Shown: one piece after another, positions 10,784 through 20,800 of the stretch
Layout: every line of letters begins with the position of its first letter
Position numbering within the stretch: position 1 is the stretch's first letter
From: Corylus avellana
Lineage: Eukaryota > Streptophyta > Magnoliopsida > Fagales > Betulaceae
Length of the DNA: 64,000 nucleotides
Direction: 5' to 3'
NCBI RefSeq assembly: GCF_901000735.1
Contig: NC_081542.1
Location: 39,971,321 to 40,035,320, forward strand
The notes under the pieces: model-generated
The model's database searches: none
What the model was told of the DNA's origin: nothing
What the model saw: the letters and a program-made list of their open reading frames with translations, nothing else
Translations under genes and position numbers: made by a program

Positions 10784-11063
10784 GTTAGAGAAAGAATAAA
10801 GAAATCTTTCAAAAATAATATTTAAATGAAATAGTGAAAGGTGATAGCTAAAAATAATGGTGTTGCTAGAGGTGTTTTGAAAAAGTAGATAGTTAAAATA
10901 AAAAAAAAAAAAAAAAAATGTAATTTTTAGCTATTTTGACTAGCTAGTAAAATCTAAAAAAGAGATATGACATTGAAAACCCAACACTTTCTTTGTTTAG
11001 CCTTCTAGTTAGAATATTAAATAACTAACCATCAGACAAGTGGTTTTTTCCTTGTTTTGCAGG

Positions 11064-11995
11064 TAAGGCTGGCAAAACAGGTACTTGACATGATCGGATT
11101 ACGACCCCGTAAAAACCCGCGACCGGATTAACTTATACACAAACACGACCCGTTTAGCTAAACAGGTTGACGGGTTTGATACGATTATAACACGAAAAAT
11201 AGCCGGGTAATTCGACATAAACTGTTTAAAATAACAGGGTCATATCGGGTTGACATGATCCGACACGACATGTATTCTTAGTAGGTAACCTACCACGACC
11301 CGACTCGTTTAAAAAACCATAAACCCTAAAATTAAAAAAAATGTAATAATAATAATACCAATAACATTGTTAATTGTTAACAAATTGTTAATTTTTAGTC
11401 ACTTATATAGTCTTAGTGTGCACATTTAATATACGACAGAGTGTTCACCCATTCAAATTCTTGATGACCTCAAGTGTGTAGTAGGATGATCTGGGCTATG
11501 TTAAGCAAATATGTAGAGCCTAATTTTGACTATTCTTTTTGGGTATCACTTAGATGTGTCTAATGCATACTCATCTTATGATAAATGGTAACATAGCCAA
11601 TTCAGTAAAAATCATGTGGCTTAGGATCATTGCAATGTAATACAAGCTCAATATATGGACTATTTTGCACCCTTACAATCCAAATCCACACATTCATTAT
11701 CAAAAATAGGAGGCCTAGATCAGCACATTTACAAAATTAGCAATTTTCAACTTTATACATATTAGATAGTCCATTTATAATACAGGTAGGAGATTTTTTT
11801 TCAAAAAAAAAAATTTAACGGGTCTGGCCGGCGGGTCGACCCACCAAACCCGAATAGTAACTGGACATGAAATTAACCGGGTCTTAATCGGGTAGACCTG
11901 ATTAAGACCCGAACCCGGTAAGGCCAAACCCAATACCTTTTTTTGGTGTCGTGTTTGTATCAGGTTCGCGGGTCGTGTCAAAATTGTCAGTCCTA
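11064..11995. mobile_element. hAT-type MITE with 8-bp target duplication
   Basis: The left end reads taaggctggcaaaac and the right end, on the other strand, reads taggactgacaatttt, an imperfect terminal inverted repeat of the 'agggctggcaa' type. The flanks tttgcagg (11056-11063) and tttgtagg (11996-12003) match at 7 of 8 positions, as expected for an 8-bp hAT duplication. The interior is rich in cgggt/acccg motifs near both ends and has no transposase. The right end of a related element lies at 51181-51252. Confidence 0.8.
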
Positions 11996-12030
11996 TTTGT
12001 AGGTACGTACGCACAGTCCGGTTCGGCTGT

Positions 12031-12130
12031 NNNNNNNNNNNNNNNNNNNNNNNNNNNNNNNNNNNNNNNNNNNNNNNNNNNNNNNNNNNNNNNNNNNNNN
12101 NNNNNNNNNNNNNNNNNNNNNNNNNNNNNN
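12031..12130. other. Assembly gap (100 N)
   Basis: One hundred N. Unlike the gaps at 9.1 and 51.1 kb, the two sides do not repeat each other. Confidence 0.98.
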
Positions 12131-12420
12131 CACATAATTGCTCATACGAGATGCTCACGAGCCTAACCGAGTGCCTTACTATATTGATCCAGGCTCTATA
12201 CTCGGCTAGTCAAGCTAAGCAAATGCTCATATGTAAACTGGCTTCTTAAGCCCTTTAAGAGTATAGTTAAAGTTTAAATTTATAATTTAAAAAAAAAATT
12301 AAATTAAATATAAGAACCAACTCGCGAACTGGCTCGGCTCGACTTATTATGAGCTCAAGCTCAATTTTTTAATTCATCCTTGAACTGAGTAAAATTTAAA
12401 TGAGCCAATCCAAACAAAAA
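12131..12420. repeat. Dispersed repeat fragment (gctcggctcg type)
   Basis: The segment contains phrases such as gctcggctagtcaagct, ggctcggctcgactt and gagctcaagctc, which are characteristic of a common dispersed plant repeat. A related stretch lies in a helicase intron near 33.9-34.1 kb. It is truncated by the gap on the left. Confidence 0.45.
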
Positions 12421-13100
12421 TAGATCTATGAGAATTGGCTCCTTTATACCCCTACTTCTAATATTTCATGCTGTAAACCTTATCACAAAGTACAAAAGAC
12501 AACGTGCTCAGAAAACCAAAAACCAAAAACCAAAAAATGGCAAAGATTTTCATAGATTTTACATGATCTTTGACAACTGGTTTAACACAACTGTTCTCTT
12601 AAAAAGCTTGCTTTCACATAGGAAAGAAAAAATAAATAAATAAAGTGGAGAGAAGATTTTGGCGAAAGCACCGAGAAATGATGATCGCTTGGATTTCCGC
12701 GCTTTGACAAAATACTTCTGTGAATTATTTTTCTCGGACAAAGCAAATGGAGTGAGAAAATCCCGGAAACTCGGATACTTTCTTTGTCTGTCTTGTCTAT
12801 TCTCTTAGCTGAAAACTAGGGGGTTTTTTTTTGTGTTCCCACTAGTTCATTGCGCGTAGCTGGGCGGCTGAATTCTACCCCCAACATCCTCTGAGATTTC
12901 CTTTCCACATATTCCGGTATATTTGAATATTTTGTTACTTGTTTTAGCTATGTGATCTTGGAAAATGGGGATTCTTGTTACCTTCTCAACTCTCTCATTT
13001 GGGTTTGCCTCCTTTTGTATATTTAAGTTTAGATTCTTCGACTTCTTCAAATTTTGACACAGGAATATCAAAAAGAAAAAAAAGAACCGGGCGGAAGAAA
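12421..13100. promoter_or_regulatory. Upstream region of the SPEAR-like gene
   Basis: No gene is seen here. The last 250 bp probably contain the transcribed leader. A cag at 13061-13063 could be a splice acceptor for a leader intron, but this is not proven. Confidence 0.35.
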
Positions 13101-13973
13101 ATGTGTAGCGATAGTAGCAGTGGTGGTGGCAGTAGTGGCGGAGATGGCGGAGGTGGTTGGACTATGGCGTTGAAAAAGCCTCCGAAGCGTCGAAAGGTTC
13201 CGAAAAGAGGTCCCGGAGTTGCTGAACTGGAGAAGATCTTGCGCGAACGGGAAAAGAAAGACCCTAATACTGACGATCCTTATCATTCTCAGCCTCGGCC
13301 ACCGCTGCATATGCCACTACCTCCACCGCCGCCTCCACTAATGAGTGTCATTTATGCTAATGGTAGTAGTAATACAATACTAGGAAGAGGTAATGGAGGT
13401 GTCGGAGGCGGAGGCGGAGGCGGCGTATGTGTTGCTGGTGGGTCGGGTGTGGTTCTGCCTGAGCAGGGTTTATTTGCCATAACGTTGGGTTCTTGCCAGT
13501 TGAATATGGATCGGGTGGACGGAAGCAATTCTGACCCGGGTATTCCATTAGGAACACATTTTTCCAATGATCCACAGTGTCCTTCCTCTAATTTGCTACG
13601 AAGGAAACATTGCCAATATCCTGCTATGATGGTAACATAAAGTGTGAAATATTAATTAAATCACCGTGCCCATAATGTGATTTCACTAGATTTTTTTAAG
13701 ATTAATTAATTATAATTGTGTGCAACTTGCAGGTAAATCATAATTTTCCTAGATTTGCGACACCATCTTTGTTAGCAACCCCATCGTCGGCCGGAATGTA
13801 TCACCATGTGGAGCCCCCTTCAAACCAAAGATCTTGTCTTAACTACACATCCAATTGGCCCGAGGAAGAGAAGGCAAGTTTAATTTCCTCAAAGTTATTG
13901 GCCCCATTTGTTAATGCTTTTTAATTATAATGTGTCATAAAATAGTTTTAAGTGTTTTGTCTTGAGTTGTTTG

Positions 13974-14009
<36 letters not shown>

Positions 14010-14885
14010 CATACTGTTTCCAAGTAAGCAAACAAAAGGGTACTAATATTAAATCGGAAAAGAAAAGAAAATTAGTAAATAAGTGCGACTTATTTGCATG
14101 CAATCTTTTCACAATTTTTTTTTTATGGAATTTATCTGATTTTTTGCCTTCTTTTCTAAACTGATTGAGAAAGTAGGGGAGATGAGAAAATGGATAAGTC
14201 ATCTTTTGTGACAAACATGTGGTTAATTACTATGTATTATATAGGTGCTTGGCATGATCATGAGGAGGCCGAAGCCTTTCTCAGTTGGCTACTCCCCTGG
14301 TCCTCAATTTCATTTCCAATCATCTTCATATGATAATCGCAGTGCATTTGATTTTGACCCCACCAACACAATCTCCAGGTTGGTCTGTCTAGCTTGATCT
14401 TCACTTGTTGCTGATCTTTCTTTTCAATTCGCTGCCATTTTTGGTTGAAATTGGTTTCAATACCTTTCTCAGAGATCCAAGATGGGGTGGAGCAGCACCT
14501 CAGAACAATTTCTATACATTTGGCTCCCCTTCAATTCCTTCACCCACGACACAAAGTCTTCAAGGAGAGTTCTCCAAATTTGACTTGCTTCCTATCCAAG
14601 TAAGATGAAAGCTCCACAGTAGTTCATTATCTTTTCCCATTAATCGTGATATATATTTTGGTGACTTTTATTTATTTTTATTATTTTTTTTATACAAATT
14701 ATAATTTGAAGGAAAGCGTTGAGGACTCACATCAAAGGTCAGAACATGGGTTAGATTGTAAAAAACCTTTCCATGGCTTCTCAAAGTTAAAGGAGCAGGT
14801 GGGCAGGAAAGAATTAGGGCTTAGCTTAAACAGTGAGAGAGGTGAAGCAGAAGGAGATGGCATTGATCTCAACCTCAAACTCTAA
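13101..14885 (+). CDS. SPEAR/TIE-like EAR-motif transcriptional adaptor
   Basis: Five exons (13101-13631, 13733-13873, 14245-14378, 14473-14599, 14712-14885) join in frame to 368 codons. The protein is likely a nuclear adaptor that links transcription factors (TCPs in TIE proteins) to TOPLESS-type corepressors. The N-terminal basic block KRRKVPKRGPGVAELEKIL (29-47) is the SPEAR motif of the SPOROCYTELESS-like family. The protein ends GIDLNLKL (361-368), an EAR repression motif at the extreme C-terminus as in SPL/NZZ and TIE/SPEAR proteins. The middle is low complexity: Ser/Gly near the start, a Pro run at 72-79 and a Gly-rich stretch. I chose the ATG at 13101; the open frame continues upstream without another ATG. 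Intron 2 (13874-14244) starts GCAAGT after AAG, a GC-AG intron; the others are GT-AG. It is not SPL itself by length and context, so no symbol is given. Confidence 0.88.
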
Positions 14886-15009
14886 GAGGTTGGCTTACCA
14901 AGAATTGAGATTCTCATAAACAACTATGTAAGATTGGGAGCATGATCAACTGATCATTGTCAATGCCACCAATTAATGGTTAAGATAATGTTGAACATAT
15001 GACATGAGA

Positions 15010-15042
<33 letters not shown>

Positions 15043-15592
15043 CAGTCTGTAAATATTTATTTTGCAGACCTTTGTTGATTTAAAGTTATATGTCAATCAT
15101 ATAATAGTTTATTAAATAATATTATATTTGTGATGGAGCATTTAAAAAAAAGAGTTGGAATGACTTATAGGGTGGAAAAAGACTTAAGGACACGAGAGAG
15201 ACGCGGACACGTTTGTTTATGTTATAATAAAAGCTTACTTAGTCGTTTGTGGGTTCCATGAATTATATAAGAGATTGACAAAAATGAAATTTGGCAGATG
15301 AACATCAATCTTGCTAGCCTTATCTTCAAGATCCCAACTCAAATATATGGTCCAATGTGATTTATGAGGTGCATGCACTTTAATTTGTAGGGTCTCGTGA
15401 GATCAAACCTCTTTCAGTGGGCCCACCTCTCTTTCAGTTTTAAGATCGTCCATTTTTTCTTCCTTTCAAATCCGGAATTAATTAGAAAGATTCTCTATGT
15501 AATTTTTTTTCTTAATCAATTGAAAAAAAAGTAAAAAACCTCTTTTAGTGACAGTTTTTGGATCACAGCACCTTACGTAGGGACACCACTTA
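14886..15592. other. 3' region and intergenic
   Basis: This includes the 3' untranslated region of the SPEAR-like gene and a (TA)15 microsatellite at 15012-15041. No further gene is seen. Confidence 0.5.
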
Positions 15593-15844
15593 GGTGTTGT
15601 TTGGTAAACAACATCACATTCCCCCACATTTTTCATTTCATTTTTCAAAAAAATTAACATTAAAACATTATCACTTTTTATATCACATCATTCATTTTTT
15701 ATTACTATTTAAATAAAAAAATCACTACAAAACAAAATTTTCTCACTTTTCAATACAATTTTTTCACTTTTCTATACTAATTATTACACTCATATTTTTT
15801 TTCACCACTCATAAACAGTGTATTGTTGTTTACCAAACAACACC
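15593..15844. mobile_element. Tourist-type MITE (PIF/Harbinger), TTA target duplication
   Basis: The ends are inverted repeats: ggtgttgtttggtaaacaac on the left, gttgtttaccaaacaacacc on the right. They are flanked by TTA on both sides (15590-15592 and 15845-15847). Length 252 bp, AT-rich core, no coding capacity. These are the defining features of Tourist-like MITEs. Confidence 0.85.
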
Positions 15845-15847
15845 TTA

Positions 15848-16017
15848 TATATATATACTTTTCTCTAGACCGTGGTCACATTTTACGTATTTATTATATT
15901 TAGAAAAAGAGAAATGACAGACTTACAAGTCTTTTGAGTTTACTGATACGTATTAGCATATAATTAAAAAGTATTAAAAAAATCGATGTTAACTCCAATC
16001 ATTTGCAAACACACACA

Positions 16018-16071
<54 letters not shown>

Positions 16072-16445
16072 CGCAAGTTACAAAAGAGTTGTGAAATGTA
16101 GGCCTACTATTACTCTTATTTTTATAATTGAATAGCATCATTATGGTGCAAATGAAGGATACTAGGAGCTATTATTATTATTATTATTATTATTTTGTAT
16201 TATCTTTTCTTTTATTAATTTAATTTTAATTATAAAAAAAGGAGCTGGTTGAGAAATTTTTTTTTTTTTAAAAAAAAAAATCATACCAAAAAAGAAAGAA
16301 TGAATGAAGGAAATCTTCTCTATCTAAAGGAATTAAGCAAATATAAAAGCTTATGCCAATAAGAAATTATTAATTTAATTATTTATTAATATTCTAAGAA
16401 ATAGTGATTGATTCCATATTTGGAGAATAATAATAGAGAAGCATC
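15848..16445. other. Intergenic with microsatellites
   Basis: No gene. A compound (CA)n(TA)n tract covers about 16008-16069 and an (ATT)n tract about 16168-16193. Confidence 0.6.
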
Positions 16446-16460
16446 ATTTGGCACTCTATT

Positions 16461-17521
16461 AAGACGCTCTCTACTAGGGTTTCATCTCTAGTAGAGAGCA
16501 CCGTCGGAGGGGGAAAACCCCTCCCCCTTCCTCCCCCTCATCCTCTTCTCTCCCTTGCCTCTGTCCTAGAGCTAGTCTATTTACTTGATGTCCCTTGCTC
16601 TTTGGGTGTTTTCTTCCTCTCCCTCTCGCTCCGCCACTTGTCTGATTTTAGGGTTTTTTTGGAGACCAATCTTTCGCCCTTCTCCATCCCCCACGTTTGT
16701 TGCTGGGTCGGGTTTGGCTTTGGTTCGTGTCATCTCTGCCCAATTGACCGCTCGTTGCCTGGTCCACCTCGACGCGTGCTCCACCACCTTGCTACCCGAA
16801 TCAGCCAGTGCCTATCACACCTTTTGCACTGGATCCGTCTCTCCGGATGTGGTTTGATTTCGGTTCTCTNNNNNNNNNNNNNNNNNNNNGTGCGACGCAA
16901 ATCTCCTCCGTACCCGCTCTGCCACTCACCATCCGCTGTCGGGTCTTTCCTCGTATCCCCCCATGATGAGCTCCAATGCCACCTTTCGCGTCTGTTTCCG
17001 GCCAGCACGCGATCGACTTCCTTTTGGCTACCGTTACCCACTTAGTGTGATTCTCTGGTTTTATTCTATTTGTATTTCTGTTTTAATCCCTTTATTTCCC
17101 TGTACGCTTTTATTTCCCTTTTTTTTGCTTGTGATAAGGCTTTGTCCCCTCTTGATCTGCATGTGTGATGCCCTCTGGGTTATTTGTTATGGTCCATACC
17201 TTTGGGTTGTGGATGTGAATGTTATCATAGCTTTCGGGTCAAGGATGAAGAGTTTCGGTTGGGGGTTTATCTACCCTCAGTTCTGAGGAATAAGCACTAC
17301 CTATGCATTAGTTTGAATCTGTTTGGCACAGATTTATTTTTTAATATGTAGATTAGTCATGGTTTAATGGATTGGTTTCGGATCTTGAATGTAATACCTC
17401 GTCTGTGATGCTTGTAACCTCGTAGCTTTGGCTATGATTGCTTGTAAAAGCTTTATGCTCATGATTTCTATGAATGAAACTGGTATGGATTCCGTTTAAA
17501 AAAACAAAACAAAAAAATAAA
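16461..17521 (+). mobile_element. Non-autonomous L1-like retroposon with 15-bp target duplication
   Basis: The insert is flanked by atttggcactctatt (16446-16460) and atttggcactctact (17522-17536), a 14/15 match. It ends with an A-rich tail (about 17499-17521) preceded by the LINE-like phrase atgaaactggtatggattcc. The 5' end carries a 12-bp hairpin, gctctctactag / ctagtagagagc (16466-16477 and 16488-16499), followed by a C-rich leader. About 1.06 kb, including a 20-N gap. No reverse transcriptase motif is seen in any frame, so it was probably mobilised by L1 proteins in trans. Confidence 0.75.
16870..16889. other. Short assembly gap (20 N)
   Basis: Twenty N inside the retroposon; the missing length is unknown. 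Confidence 0.97.
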
Positions 17522-17773
17522 ATTTGGCACTCTACTCTTATCCTTTAATTGCAGTCCATTAATTTCATGATCATGAACTCTAGGCGTGAAATCTAACAAA
17601 AACCTATACTATATATATATATAGAGAGAGAGAAATTTGAAATCTAAAAGGTAGATAATTAGTACATCGTAGCTTGACAAAAGCACCGAGAAATATTTTG
17701 AATATTTTGTGGATTTTAATACATATTTAGAAGTCTTCCCATAAGAAGCTCTAATTATTTTCTGATCGAAGCA

Positions 17774-17775
<2 letters not shown>

Positions 17776-17810
<35 letters not shown>
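17776..17810. repeat. (TA)n microsatellite
   Basis: A run of about 17 TA units just beyond the stop codon of the exchanger gene, probably in or near its 3' untranslated region. Confidence 0.9.
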
Positions 17811-17814
<4 letters not shown>

Positions 17815-17817
17815 TAA

Positions 17818-20800
17818 TTAGGACCATCCAAAAACAGTGGTGAGAACATAAATGAGGAGAAGAGATAAGGGGTAGAGAAGATAGGCAAGAATGGAAGTCC
17901 AGAATGGGAATTTGGTGCAGAAGCTGGTAAAGAGAGTCATCCCAGTGCATATAAGTAGAACAACCAGAATTTCAGCTGAGACATCCCAAGACAAATCCCG
18001 TATGTAAACAAGAGCCAAGAAGATGGCTAACCCCATCATGTTGTTCATGAATACTCCATTATAAATCTGCCAAATACTTTCAAAGTGTCAAGTTATATAA
18101 TCTTATAACTATTGTTCAAAAAGAATGAACTGATCATGATCAAATGAAATATGAGTTTGAGAGAGAAATAAACCTCAGAAAAGGTCAAGGAGATAGCTTT
18201 TTCTGTCTTCTCTCTGGCAGAAGTAATTGTGCTCAGAACCTGTCTGTAGTTCATTGCAAAGGGTATCACAACATATGATACCATGAAGGAGGAGATGTTT
18301 ACAGAGCTAGAGAAGTCCTGGAGAGTTTCCATAAGGGGCTGTGCAAGCACAATCGTGATAGCAGTTCCTAGAACAATTAGAAAACCTGCCTTAACATAAT
18401 TCAACCACCCTTTATCAGTGCTCTTATTAGTCGCTTTTTTCTGAGCCACTAGACTCTTCTGCTCTTCACTTGTTTTCTGCAAACGACAAGTGTTTGTTAA
18501 ATTATAAAGTAAATGATTAAATTAACCATCTCCTATCCGCTCAAGTTTTTAGAATGAATAAACGATAATTTAACATGGTAACAGAGTAAATGTCCTGGAT
18601 TCGAATTTTGTTTATGTTATTCACCTCTTATTTTAATTAAACATTTCATGTGTTAGACTTTACATTTCACACAGGAGTATGATATTATAAATTAAATAAT
18701 TAAATTAAGCATTTTCTATCCATTTAAGCTTTTGAAGTAAGTGGTGATAATCTTTACCTCCGAGATGCTGCGAAAAAACTTTGGCCTGTCCTGATCTTTA
18801 TCACTCGTAGAGTTCTGAGACTCAGAAAGCCATTTTTTGATTCCATTGACGAACTCAAATTCAGTTACATTAGAATCACCAGATATATCGAACTCCTTCA
18901 TCAGCTCTTCTTCGAGGTCATCCATATTTACACCTACTTCTATTTGTATTCCCAAGATTAAAGCTCTTAACTCCTTAGGAGATATATAGTTGTCATTATT
19001 CTGATCCATTTTGTGAAAAATCCTACAAATATATGGAGTGAGTAACTGATGCATTTGATCATAACAGCAATAATCGTTGAAAATTTGAGTAGAACTCATG
19101 TCAGGAAGCTTACTCTTTTATACGTGTTAGGTTAGGTCTGCCACCAGCAGTTCGAAGGCTTGGAAGTAGGTTTGTCTGAACATGCTTACGCAGCAAGTAT
19201 TCAAGTCTTCTGCTCTGAATCCACGGCTGGAATACCTGTTAAAGAAATTTCAAAATTAGTTAGCGAGTTCCACGTAAAGAAAAAGAAAAAATCAAGGGGA
19301 AACTTCACTTTAGACCCTTAAACTACCATGTGCGTTTTGAGAAGACCCTTAAAATTAAAAAAATTTCAATTTACACTATTGAACTTTCAATTTCAATCAA
19401 TTTACGCATTTCCTGACTTTTTTTTTTAGGGAAAAATCCACTTTACCCCCCAGAAGTTTCAGGAGTTTTTTAATTTGAACCCCAAAGTTTAAAAATTGGC
19501 AATGTTCCATCATAATTAATGTTTCAAAAATTTTCAATTTAAACATTCTGTTACTAATTTTCATCAAATTGGACGGAAATCTATGAAATTACGTAATTAC
19601 CCTCAGGCTTTTTTTTTTAAATTTCCTCCAATTTAGCGGAAATTAGTAACGGAAGGTTTAAATTTAAAATTTTTGAAACATTAGGGGGGTACATTGCTAA
19701 TTTTTAAACTTTGGAGTTCAAATTGAAAAACCCCTGAAACTTCAGGGGGTAAAGTGGATTTTCCCCTTCTTTTTTTTTTTTAATTCCAAATTAACCCTTA
19801 ATTTCTTTTCTCTTTTTTTTTTTTCAAAAAAAAAAAAAGAAAATTGAAGGGTAATTTAGTTTTTTTAGACATTTCTGTTAAAAGTTAACAGCTAAAACTA
19901 ACGGAGTGGGGTAAATTGATTGAAATTGAAAGTTCAGGAGTGTAAATTGAGAGTTTTTGAATTTTTGGGGGTCTTCTCAAAATACACAATAGTTCAGAGG
20001 TATAAAGTAAAGTTTCCCAAAAAATCAAATTAACATTTATAAAGCCAATTAATTAACACCAAATTATTGCTTTAAAGTAATACGTACTAAGTATATGCAT
20101 TTATGTGTATACTCTATTACGGCATTTTAAAAACAAAGTAAATTTTCTCTTCTTCTATCTCTTTCAAAACCTTCGGCTTGGTATTGTTTTGTGCAAAATA
20201 CAATCAAATTACACAAGATTTTTGGGTTCCATTAATGTTACCTGAAAGGTGCAGTAAACGATTAGGAAAGAAATTGTAACAAGGAGGGAGACTAAGACTA
20301 CTATTCGTGTCCCTGAAGATGAATTGAGAACTTTTGCCAGTTGCAGCATGAGAAATGGGATCATCGATACAATCATTAGTCTAGCAGTATAGTAGGTCTC
20401 AACATCAGTGCTAACACCATAACCTGCACCACAGAGAGAAACAAAGAAGGGCATCATTACATCAATTAAAGATATTTTATTTTGACAAGATCAAGAGTAA
20501 TTAGCGACCTCAAGAATTGCTAGTAATTTTGACAGTAAATATGAGAGGTTTTCTCACATTAACTGTCGAAATTTATAGCAATTCGGGTAGCTAATCGCCG
20601 TGGATCTTAATCCCGTTTTACGCAATTCACGAGGGTAAGGGGGAAACCGGTTAAACTGAATGGTGTCTTATTTTCCACTTCTGATGAATTAGCTGAAGGC
20701 TTTGAAAGATCATAGCTACCAAAAGCAACGACAGAACCCCAGATTAAACTTAGAGTCATGATTGTTGATCCTGCAAGTAAGCCCATTCCCATTGTTGCCA

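Larger units (their letters stand above)
9222..10793. repeat. Duplicated segment, copy 2 (after gap)
   Basis: Second copy of 7550-9121. It starts at tttttaggtaatt, inside what is the RING-H2 3' region in copy 1, but no second RING-H2 coding sequence precedes it. It includes a second copy of the small foldback MITE (9657-9817), the minisatellite (10217-10370) and the CACTA terminus (about 10372-10783). Confidence 0.9.

Noticed and set aside
12975..13100. Upstream extension of the SPEAR-like protein
   Set aside because: The extension opens at TTG, not ATG, and the family motif lies just after the ATG at 13101.
17041..17286. Hydrophobic plus-strand frame in the 16.5-17.5 kb retroposon
   Set aside because: It has no known motif, and hydrophobicity here simply reflects T-rich sequence.
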